Assembly: GCA_039808025.1 (NCBI GenBank)
Contig: JBDHSK010000036.1
Coordinates: 1-5,832 of the forward strand
Direction: 5' to 3'
DNA from: Sandaracinobacteroides sp039808025
Lineage (GTDB): Bacteria > Pseudomonadota > Alphaproteobacteria > Sphingomonadales > Sphingomonadaceae
Length of the DNA: 5,832 bases
Position 1 is the stretch's first letter. The number at the start of each line of letters is the position of its first letter. The translations under genes and the position numbers were made by a program. Positions 1 through 5,719 of this stretch are shown here, piece after piece. Below the pieces are notes generated by a model that searched no databases, was not told the DNA's origin, and saw only the letters and a list, made by a program, of their open reading frames with translations.

Positions 1-1364
1 ATGAAGGTCAGGTAGTCGGCGGTCGCGGGTGCGACGCGCCGCCACGATTCACGGCTGGTGCCCTTCTCCAGACTGGCGAGCAGGCGGCACAGGGCGATCA
101 CTTGGGCGCGGGCCTCGGTCGCCTTGTCGAGGAGCTCCGCCCATCCGCTGCCGTAGCCGTAGCCGCTGTGCTTGAGGCCGAACCACTCGGTGGCCAGTTG
201 CGCACCGCCGACACTGGCCACGACCTCCGAGTGCTCGGTCAGGACGCGCGCGATGAACGTCGCTGATCCCTTGGGCGCGGTCTTGCGCTGGGAGAAGGTG
301 GCGAGCCAGTCACGACGCACCGGCTCGGCGGTGTCCCAGGCCTTGTTGGACTCGATGACGTCGCGGCGTTCGGCGCGGGCGCGCTCCCGCGCCTCGGGGG
401 TCATCTCAGCGGCCTTGGGGGTGGACGACCCGCGTCCGTAGTCATACAGGTCGACGTGGCCCGCGCCCCGCCAGTCGGTGCACACGTAGCACGGCTCCGC
501 CTGCCGAACCCGCACCTCCTTGCCCTTGGCGTCCTTCTGCCAGCGGGTCGTGATGTGCAGGTAGGCGGCGTGCCCGGTGCACTTGGCGTGGGTGGACTTG
601 TTGTAGGCGCGTCCGCCCGCCTTCGTCGCGAGGCGGCTGAGGTCGAGCGTGGTCTTGTCGTCGTGGGACGGGCGGGCCACGACGCGCACGCCCTTGGCCG
701 TCAACGTCTCAGCCAAGGCCGAAAGCGCGGCAGCGTCCTCGCGGGCGTCGCGCAGTCGCTGCGTGACGTGCTCGAAGCCGCGCCCCTCCTTGGCTGCGAG
801 GGTCAGGGCCTCGATGGCCTCGGGGTCGTTCTCGAACTCGGCCAGCGTGGCCGCTTGGTCGAGGGTGAGGAAGTCCCAGCGCTGGGCGGCCTTCTCGGCC
901 AACTCGCTGGCCGCGACGGTGAGGGCTGCGTCGACCTCGGCGCGGGGGCGAGCCGTGCGGCGCTTGATCTGGGCGGCGGTCAGTCCGAACGCGGCGAGTT
1001 GCTTGACCCCGGCGATGCGGTCTGCGGTGCTCATGTCGGAGCGGTGGTCGTTCTCGGCCATCTGCTGCACGATCCGGTCGGCGTCCTCGGGTCGAGCAAC
1101 GACCACGGCCGGGATGGTGGCTCGCTTGACCTCGACGGCGGCGAGGGTGCGGCGCTGGCCGCGCAAGACGACGAACTGGCCTTGCTGGTCGTAGTGGCCG
1201 ACCACCGGCTCCAGGACACCGAGTTCGCGAATGCTGGCCACGAAATCGGGCGTGAGGTTGGCCTCGCTGCGGACGTTGACGCCGACGATGGCGGCGGTGG
1301 GGTCGATCCGGACGAGGACGATCTGCTCAGTGGCGGTGCTTTCCGCCGTGACGTTGGTGTCCAT
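1..1364 (-). CDS. ParB/RepB/Spo0J-type DNA-binding protein with Cys/His cluster, 3' end outside the window
   Basis: Reading the minus strand from the ATG at 1364 gives 454 uninterrupted codons to the window edge, so the C-terminus is missing. Residues about 15-90 look like the ParB N-terminal domain: an I/V-x-P-like start, then ELGVLEPVV, then LRGQRRTLAAVE. The G69-x-R71-R72 matches the GxRR nucleotide-binding box of ParB proteins. ENDHRSDMS (residues 104-112) matches the second conserved box, E-N-x-x-R-x-D. Residues about 121-150 (GLTAAQIKRRT and following) resemble the ParB helix-turn-helix. Known ParB proteins bind centromere-like sites and CTP, and drive plasmid or chromosome partition or act as regulators. 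The unusual part is C262-x-x-H265 with C292-x-x-C295, which could bind zinc. Start choice: AGGAGAG sits 8 nt before the ATG. No ParA gene is visible, so a role in partition is inferred. It could instead be a plasmid, phage or island regulator. Confidence 0.85.
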   Translation of the reverse strand, partial: MDTNVTAESTATEQIVLVRIDPTAAIVGVNVRSEANLTPDFVASIRELGVLEPVVGHYDQQGQFVVLRGQRRTLAAVEVKRATIPAVVVARPEDADRIVQQMAENDHRSDMSTADRIAGVKQLAAFGLTAAQIKRRTARPRAEVDAALTVAASELAEKAAQRWDFLTLDQAATLAEFENDPEAIEALTLAAKEGRGFEHVTQRLRDAREDAAALSALAETLTAKGVRVVARPSHDDKTTLDLSRLATKAGGRAYNKSTHAKCTGHAAYLHITTRWQKDAKGKEVRVRQAEPCYVCTDWRGAGHVDLYDYGRGSSTPKAAEMTPEARERARAERRDVIESNKAWDTAEPVRRDWLATFSQRKTAPKGSATFIARVLTEHSEVVASVGGAQLATEWFGLKHSGYGYGSGWAELLDKATEARAQVIALCRLLASLEKGTSRESWRRVAPATADYLTF

Positions 1365-1372
1365 TGTTTCTG

Positions 1373-1379
1373 CTCTCCT
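1373..1379 (-). promoter_or_regulatory. Ribosome binding site of the ParB-like gene
   Basis: AGGAGAG on the minus strand, 8 nt upstream of the ATG at 1364. It is a strong Shine-Dalgarno match and fixes the start of the ParB-like gene. Confidence 0.65.
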
Positions 1380-1437
1380 ATCGAACGGGGTTGTTCTGAT
1401 AGGGCAATCCTTGTCGGGTCAAACCTGTTGTGCTGGA

Positions 1438-1443
1438 ACAATA
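1438..1443 (-). promoter_or_regulatory. Possible -10 element for the ParB-like gene
   Basis: TATTGT on the minus strand fits the actinobacterial TANNNT -10 consensus. It would start transcription near 1431 and leave a leader of about 67 nt. The hexamer 17 nt upstream (TTCTTG) is a poor -35. The element lies in an AT-richer patch and overlaps the right arm of an inverted repeat (TTGTTC at 1391-1396, GAACAA at 1436-1441). That could allow repression, though this is inference. Confidence 0.25.
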
Positions 1444-1578
1444 TTGGGCCTGTGGAAAACCAAGAAGGAACGTGCCGTCTGTGGATGGAAGAGGTGGATT
1501 GTCCTGTCCCAAGCCAGAAATGACGCGAGAACCACCCGCGAATGCAACCGGCTTGGTGTTAGGGCTTCGATGGGTGCG

Positions 1579-1612
1579 CCATGACCCTGTGGAGTCGTAG
1601 CGAAGGTCATGG
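1579..1612. repeat. Inverted repeat with 8-bp perfect arms
   Basis: CCATGACC at 1579-1586 and GGTCATGG at 1605-1612 are perfect reverse complements separated by 18 nt. It directly abuts, sharing two bases with, a second inverted repeat. It may be a protein-binding site or a structured RNA stem. Confidence 0.6.
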
Positions 1613-1640
1613 TTCACTCGCGACGGCGAGGGTGTGAACC
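1611..1640. repeat. Bulged inverted repeat
   Basis: The outer arms GGTTCA (1611-1616) and TGAACC (1635-1640) and the inner arms CTCGC (1617-1621) and GCGAG (1626-1630) pair perfectly. The loop is GACG, and GGTG is left unpaired on the right side. No T-run follows, so it does not look like an intrinsic terminator. Confidence 0.6.
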
Positions 1641-1650
1641 GCCAGCTGGC
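1641..1650. repeat. 10-bp perfect palindrome
   Basis: GCCAGCTGGC is its own reverse complement and follows the previous inverted repeat with no gap. With its two neighbours it forms a block of about 72 bp made almost wholly of dyad symmetries, which suggests a binding locus rather than chance. Confidence 0.55.
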
Positions 1651-1692
1651 AGGAATCCCCGGCTTTGCTTCATGGCCCACCGAAGGGTCGTC

Positions 1693-1698
1693 TAGGGT
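1693..1698 (+). promoter_or_regulatory. Possible -10 element for the small gene and defence operon
   Basis: TAGGGT fits the actinobacterial TANNNT -10 pattern and lies about 50 nt before the small gene, just downstream of the palindrome block. No good -35 is seen at 16-19 nt, so this is a weak prediction. If real, a protein bound to the palindromes would sit just upstream of the polymerase site. Confidence 0.25.
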
Positions 1699-1749
1699 GA
1701 CAGACAGATTCTTGCCCTGCTGTCCGAAACGTCTCGGGGGTGCCACTTG

Positions 1750-1980
1750 GTGTTGACGCCGGAGGAGCAGCAGGCGCAACGCGTGCTGGTCGGATTGGTT
1801 CACCGGGGTGCTTCCCAACTTGACCCTGGCGGGTGGCGCGTGTGGCGAACGGTCCGTTCGCAGGATGGTGCCGGCGCGACGTTCGAAGAGATTACGGAGT
1901 ACCTCGACACGCTGAACATCCCGTATGAGGTAGAGATACGTCGCGGCCAGTACTCGAGTCGGCGTCAGGTCGTTATCTGA
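1750..1980 (+). CDS. Small hypothetical protein (about 76 aa)
   Basis: I do not recognise this protein. From the GTG at 1750 it encodes 76 residues. A Gln/Glu-rich start (LTPEEQQAQ) is followed by a Trp-containing middle (GGWRVWRTV) and a C-terminal half that looks properly folded: FEEITEYLDTLNIPYEVEI, then a basic tail ending in VVI. No signal peptide, membrane segment or cysteine is visible. The codons favour G or C at the third position, and composition is more protein-like than the overlapping frames on the other strand. A GGGGG run at 1736-1740 lies 9 nt before the GTG. TTG at 1747 and TTG at 1753 are alternative starts. The frame is open upstream to a stop at 1693. It lies on the same strand as the ATPase-helicase pair, 188 nt upstream, so it may be an accessory or control gene, but this is inference. 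Confidence 0.5.
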   Translation: MLTPEEQQAQRVLVGLVHRGASQLDPGGWRVWRTVRSQDGAGATFEEITEYLDTLNIPYEVEIRRGQYSSRRQVVI

Positions 1981-2074
1981 GGCGACGAAGTGACTGCAGT
2001 TGACGTGCACCACGTGTGCGAGAGGCGGGTGAAACGATGCTGGATCACGGGTTATCAGGGGTTGTGTGCTCGAC

Positions 2075-2100
2075 GTCGGCTGGCCGGGGCGAGCCGTGAC
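2075..2100 (+). repeat. Hairpin in the leader of the ATPase gene
   Basis: GTCGGCT at 2075-2081 can pair with AGCCGTGAC at 2092-2100 if one T bulges out, enclosing a GC-rich loop of 10 nt. No T-run follows. It might affect expression of the downstream ATPase or be chance in GC-rich DNA. The rest of 1981-2168 holds no gene I can support. It includes a spaced ACGTG repeat at 2003-2007 and 2012-2016. Confidence 0.25.
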
Positions 2101-2156
2101 GGCTACAAAGCGGTGTTAAGGCAGGGTGTCGGTGTGGTTGTTGTTGCGAAGCGGCT

Positions 2157-2162
2157 AAGGGG
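2157..2162 (+). promoter_or_regulatory. Ribosome binding site of the OLD-family ATPase gene
   Basis: AAGGGG lies 6 nt before the GTG at 2169. It supports that start, which also places the first beta-strand (LTRVTVEN) at the N-terminus as expected for OLD-family ATPases. Confidence 0.5.
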
Positions 2163-2168
2163 CGAGCG

Positions 2169-3806
2169 GTGAGGCTGACTCGCGTGACCGTGGAGAACCA
2201 TTCCCGGATAGCGGATCTCTCGATTCGCGTTGAACGCCATTTGGCGATCGTGGGTGCGAACGATGTGGGAAAGAGTTCGCTGCTCAGGCTCTTGAACCTT
2301 GTGCTGGGGTCGACAGTGGGGCAGTTGTACAACACCCTGAGTATCAAGGACTTGCGTGACGTTGCATCGTGCCTGCGCGTCTCGGCGACCTTTGGGGACT
2401 TCGATGACACCGAGCGGCGGCTGTTTCATCGAGAGATTGACGTCGCGCCCTCTGACGGGTCGGAGTCGTTGGAGGTGCGCTTGGAGGTGGCGGCGAATGC
2501 CGACGACCCGGAAGCGGTGACCGTGACACGGTGGTGTCCAGGAGCTGGTGATGTTCGCGCACTCACGCGCGATCAACTCGAGTGTCTGGGGTGGCGCTTC
2601 CTGCCCGCGACGCGCGCCTCGTCGTCGGCGGCGCTGGATGGTCCCGCCGGAGCCATCCGAGTCTTGCTGGGCACCGTTGAAGGTGACCTCGGTTCGGAGA
2701 AGGCCGCCCTGGGCAAGTTCCTGGTGGACTTCAACGACAACCTCGCGGACAGCAGCGCCATCAGCGCCCTCCGTGAGCAGGTGGCTGGCCACTTGTCCAA
2801 GGCAATGCCTCGGACGGTCCAGAAGGACGATCTGGCTGTACGAACCGCTACCGATCCCGAAGACTCGGTACTTGGGACCGTCTCCCTGTTCACCTCGGCC
2901 CCGGACGGTACCTTCACGCCGATGTTCGACCAGTCTGACGGTGTTCGACAACTGACGGCGATCACCCTGTTCGACCTCGCCGAGAGCGCTGCCAAGGTGA
3001 TCGCGATCGACGAGCCTGAGCTCCACCTGCATCCCTCGAGCCAACGAACGTTGGCGCGGCTGTTGACCGACGCGACCACGCAGAAGATCGTTGTCACGCA
3101 TTCGCCCTACGTTGTTCACCGGTTCGACCCGACCCAGGTCGTGGCGATCAGTCCCGATGGCATCTGTCGCCAACTCGATGGCGCCAAATCGTTGGTCACC
3201 CAACAGGTGCACGCTCACTGGTGGTCTCCGCGCATGCTGGAAGCGTTGACCTGCCGCACGGCGGTCCTGGTTGAGGGAGTGGCTGACCGCCTGATTGTCG
3301 AGGCCGCAGCAGAGGCGCGAGGCCTGTCGTTGGACCGGACTGGGGTCGCGGTGTTCGAGCTCGGTGGTGCCGAGAACTTCCGACACGTCTATCGCCTCTT
3401 GGGCCCGCAGGGATTCGGAGTACGCGTGCTGGGGCTGGTCGATCAAGCCGAGAGTGCTAGTTGGATCGGTGCCGTGGGTGGTAGGCCGAAGGACGTGCAG
3501 GGGGTCACGATCTTCGTGTGTGACAACGATCTTGAGGACGAGTACTGCCGAGGTATTGGCCCCCAGGAAGTGGCACACCGCCTCATCGCGTCCATGCCGG
3601 GGGCGAGGGAGGACGGCATCTTGTCCTCATGCGGCGCCACAGCCGTTCAGGACCTGACGGCCCACGACCTGGCCGGATTCTGTCGTTCATCCGGTCGCAA
3701 GATCCCGGCGGCTTTGGCTGTCGCCAACTCCATGACGCCTACAGATGTCTCCAGTTTGGGCGCCGTGGCAGCCTTGCTGGACCGACTCACGGCTCTGAAC
3801 ACGTGA
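2169..3806 (+). CDS. gajA: OLD-family ATPase with TOPRIM nuclease domain (GajA-like, Gabija defence)
   Basis: This 545-residue protein has an N-terminal ABC-type ATPase domain and a C-terminal TOPRIM domain, the architecture of OLD nucleases and of GajA. ATPase motifs: Walker A GANDVGKSS (29-37, K35), a signature-like SDGVRQ (256-261), Walker B IAIDEPELHLHP (278-289, D281/E282) and the switch histidine in VVTHSPYVV (H311). TOPRIM motifs: VLVEG (E369, D373), LGLVDQAE (D425, E428), DNDLEDEY (452-459) and a late lysine in GRKIPAA (K511). The length is close to GajA proteins (about 580). In Gabija, GajA is a DNA-nicking endonuclease controlled by nucleotides and works with GajB. The next gene is a UvrD-like helicase overlapping by 4 nt, which is why I prefer GajA to a stand-alone OLD protein. 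The expected second acidic residue of the DxD-like pair is shifted, so nuclease activity is inferred. Confidence 0.85.
   Translation: MRLTRVTVENHSRIADLSIRVERHLAIVGANDVGKSSLLRLLNLVLGSTVGQLYNTLSIKDLRDVASCLRVSATFGDFDDTERRLFHREIDVAPSDGSESLEVRLEVAANADDPEAVTVTRWCPGAGDVRALTRDQLECLGWRFLPATRASSSAALDGPAGAIRVLLGTVEGDLGSEKAALGKFLVDFNDNLADSSAISALREQVAGHLSKAMPRTVQKDDLAVRTATDPEDSVLGTVSLFTSAPDGTFTPMFDQSDGVRQLTAITLFDLAESAAKVIAIDEPELHLHPSSQRTLARLLTDATTQKIVVTHSPYVVHRFDPTQVVAISPDGICRQLDGAKSLVTQQVHAHWWSPRMLEALTCRTAVLVEGVADRLIVEAAAEARGLSLDRTGVAVFELGGAENFRHVYRLLGPQGFGVRVLGLVDQAESASWIGAVGGRPKDVQGVTIFVCDNDLEDEYCRGIGPQEVAHRLIASMPGAREDGILSSCGATAVQDLTAHDLAGFCRSSGRKIPAALAVANSMTPTDVSSLGAVAALLDRLTALNT
3803..3806 (+). promoter_or_regulatory. 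GTGA start/stop overlap coupling ATPase and helicase
   Basis: The last two bases of the helicase GTG start fall in the TGA stop of the ATPase gene. No Shine-Dalgarno sequence is seen just upstream, so ribosomes probably terminate and restart here. This keeps the two proteins in proportion and implies that they act together. Confidence 0.6.
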
Positions 3807-5524
3807 CTCGCGACGAGACGGCCTTTGCCGCTGCTGTGGCCTCGGCTGCTGATCATCTTCTGGTGATCGCCCCGCCGGGCTGTGGAAAGACCGAGCTGCT
3901 GGCCCGGCGAAGCGTCCACCTGGTCAGTGGGCTTGAGCCTTATCAACGAATCTTGGCTCTGACGTACTCGAACAAGGCCCGAGCCAACTTGGAGACTCGG
4001 CTGCGTGAGGCGTTGGGTTGGGACCGCCTGCGACGGTTAGTAGCTGTCCGCAACTTCCACGGCCACGCCGCTGAGCTCATCAAGGCGCATGGAACAACCT
4101 TGGGCATCGATCCGGCGTCGTCGCTACCGGACAGGCAAACGCTGAAGCGAGCGATGGCGCCGGTCATCGATGGGCTCTCTCCCAAGGACTCCGCTGAGCT
4201 CCAGAGCAGGATCGAGGCCGACCTGCGGGCGGCCAAACAAGGACCGCGGACGGATGCACAGGTCTTGGAGTGGTTGCAGCGAAACGCCTGCCCGGAGGCC
4301 CTCGTCGTCGAGGTGGACCGTCAAGTCAGCGGCGCGCTCCACTATGACGACTTGCTGCGCCACGCACAGCGATTGATCCGGGTGCCGCAGATCGCGGCGC
4401 TGTACCAGGTGCATTATGGCGCGGTGCTCGTCGACGAGTTCCAGGATCTGTCACCTCAGCAACTCGATCTTGCGCTGCGTAGTTGCGGCACCCGGCGGAC
4501 CTTCGTGGGTGATCCTTTGCAGGGCATCTACTCGTGGACAGGCGCGCGCCCGGTCCAGGTGGAGCGGCGGCTTCGACGCTTGTGCGGTGAGCCCAACGGA
4601 TTAGGAGTCTCGTACCGCTCCTCGCCACGTGTGCTCGACGTCGTGAATGCTGTCGCGGAGTCCCTTGGTGGGCACCCGTTGCAGGCTGATCCCGAAGGCT
4701 CGTGGCACGAGGGCGGCGTGGCCAGCTTCGGCACTTTTGGAACCGGGGCCGATGAGGCCAAGTTCGTTGTCGAGATGTCCCAGGAGATCCTGAAGAAGCA
4801 TCCCAACCAGACGATCGGTGTCATTGCTCGGATGGGGTGGCGCAGGGAGTTGGTCGACGAAGCCTTCGAACAGACACAACTGCGCGTGATCCGCTGGGAT
4901 CGCGTGATCGAGGATCCGGCGCTGCTGCGGATCTTGGTCGCCGCCCGCGATCGACTGGGCTCTAAAAGCGGTGATGTCGAGTCGTTCCGTCGCGAAGTTC
5001 TCGCCGGAGTCGACGTCGCCGATGAGGACACGCGAGCGGATCTCGAAGCGGCTGTCGACCTGCTGGTGGAGCAGGCAGGAGGCGCCGCAGGATTCCGCAG
5101 TGTCCTCGACCAGCTCATGGACCCGGACACGGACACGGCCATTCCGGCCGGCGTGCACCTGCTCAACGCGCACGTCGGGAAGGGGCAGCAGTTCGATTGG
5201 GTGTTCATTCCTGGCTTCGAGGACGGTCACATCCCCAGCTTCCTAGCCAAGGGCAGTGCTCAGGAGCTGGAGGAGAAGCGGATCTTGCTCGTCATGCTTT
5301 CGCGGGCTCGACACGGTGTCATTGTCACCAGTGCCCGGGGATTGATATCCCGCGCAGGTCGGCCGTACACGACTACTCGGTCCCCGTACGCCGACCTGAT
5401 CGAGGCGGCTGCGGGCAGTGACCTCGCAGCGGTCATAGCGCAGGTTGAACGCTATGCCCCAGATGGCGATCAGTCAGGGCGAGGCGTTGCCGTGTCGACC
5501 GCACACGATGAGTTCGCCTCGTAG
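3803..5524 (+). CDS. gajB: UvrD/PcrA-like superfamily 1 helicase (GajB-like, Gabija defence)
   Basis: The GTG at 3803 overlaps the upstream TGA in GTGA and has no good ribosome binding site, so translation is probably coupled to the ATPase gene. The product is 573 residues. Superfamily 1A motifs appear in order: Walker A APPGCGKT (23-30, K29), motif Ia LALTYSNKA (51-59), a VRNFHGHA segment (82-89), DEFQD (211-215), motif III VGDPLQGIYSW (235-245), motif IV YRSS (271-274), motif V NAHVGKGQQFD (455-465) and motif VI MLSRAR (498-503). It is shorter than UvrD or PcrA (over 700), in keeping with the compact GajB type. Motif VI has SRA rather than TRA, motif V has GKG in place of SKG, and the N-terminal Q-motif glutamine is not apparent. 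In Gabija, GajB hydrolyses nucleotides on DNA ends and partners GajA. The open frame extends upstream to 3629, but that part overlaps the ATPase gene and lacks helicase motifs. Confidence 0.85.
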   Translation: MTRDETAFAAAVASAADHLLVIAPPGCGKTELLARRSVHLVSGLEPYQRILALTYSNKARANLETRLREALGWDRLRRLVAVRNFHGHAAELIKAHGTTLGIDPASSLPDRQTLKRAMAPVIDGLSPKDSAELQSRIEADLRAAKQGPRTDAQVLEWLQRNACPEALVVEVDRQVSGALHYDDLLRHAQRLIRVPQIAALYQVHYGAVLVDEFQDLSPQQLDLALRSCGTRRTFVGDPLQGIYSWTGARPVQVERRLRRLCGEPNGLGVSYRSSPRVLDVVNAVAESLGGHPLQADPEGSWHEGGVASFGTFGTGADEAKFVVEMSQEILKKHPNQTIGVIARMGWRRELVDEAFEQTQLRVIRWDRVIEDPALLRILVAARDRLGSKSGDVESFRREVLAGVDVADEDTRADLEAAVDLLVEQAGGAAGFRSVLDQLMDPDTDTAIPAGVHLLNAHVGKGQQFDWVFIPGFEDGHIPSFLAKGSAQELEEKRILLVMLSRARHGVIVTSARGLISRAGRPYTTTRSPYADLIEAAAGSDLAAVIAQVERYAPDGDQSGRGVAVSTAHDEFAS

Positions 5525-5719
5525 GTGCGCGTTTTCGCGCTCAGGGGGGACCGGCATCCCGTCCTTCGCTTCCATGAAAGCGACTCGGACATCGCGAGCC
5601 GTCGCGGGTCCCGGGTTCCTGACGATCAAGCGATGACCACTGCCTGTGCGAATCCCCTCCACCTTCAGCTTGGCCTTCCGTTGGTTAGCAACTTGCCGCC
5701 GCTGCTGCTCCTCAAGCAC
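5474..5719 (-). pseudogene. Probable remnant of a hypothetical protein gene, convergent with the helicase
   Basis: From a GTG at 5719 this minus-strand frame encodes 81 residues. Its first part is a charged helix (EEQQRRQVANQRKAK). Next comes a beta-rich segment, LKVEGIRTGSGHRLIVRNPG, then PATARDVRVAF. From memory, this pattern occurs in actinobacterial hypothetical proteins that carry a long basic helix before a small beta domain. The residues before the GTG (THRAQWERQENDRR) also look coding, but an in-frame stop at 5765-5767 and the lack of a start above 5719 suggest a lost N-terminus. After VRVAF the sequence becomes nondescript (ELIVCGRHGNASP) and runs 51 nt into the helicase gene, as if the original 3' end were replaced. 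AGGAGA lies 11 nt before the GTG, so a real short gene remains possible. Confidence 0.45.

Larger units (their letters stand above)
1365..1749. other. Divergent intergenic region
   Basis: This stretch separates the ParB-like gene (minus) from the small plus-strand gene. Frames remain open across parts of it on both strands, but their residue composition looks like non-coding high-GC sequence, and none has a good ribosome binding site and start. It contains an AT-richer patch at about 1425-1500 next to the ParB-like gene, a dense run of inverted repeats at 1579-1650, and possible promoters facing both ways. No tRNA or recognisable riboswitch is visible. A small RNA cannot be excluded by eye. 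Confidence 0.6.

Noticed and set aside
1381..1398. LexA (SOS) box
   Set aside because: TCGAAC and GTTC are present, but 6 nt separate the half-sites instead of the usual 4, and the right side ends in CTGA rather than CGA.
456..1523. Long plus-strand open frame of 355 codons
   Set aside because: It lies antisense to the ParB-like gene and has a Gly/Val/Ala/Leu-rich composition typical of a shadow in high-GC DNA. The minus strand carries clear ParB motifs.
1378..2013. Minus-strand open frame of 211 codons over the intergenic region and the small gene
   Set aside because: It is rich in Arg, Pro and Ser with no domain-like pattern, ends at the ribosome binding site of the ParB-like gene and has no clear ribosome binding site of its own. 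The plus-strand small gene looks more protein-like.
1990..2172. 60-codon plus-strand frame whose stop overlaps the ATPase start
   Set aside because: The GTGA overlap is tempting, but the product is very basic and low in ordinary folding residues, with a VGVVVV run. It probably only reflects the ATPase GTG followed by A. I could not support it as a gene.
2103..3578. Minus-strand open frame of 491 codons
   Set aside because: It is antisense to the ATPase gene, which has Walker A, Walker B and TOPRIM motifs. The antisense product shows no recognisable motif and an Arg/Gln/His-rich shadow composition.
5527..5540. Terminator hairpin after the helicase
   Set aside because: GCGCG-TTTT-CGCGC is a perfect 5-bp stem 3 nt after the stop codon, but the stem is short and followed by a G-rich run rather than T residues.
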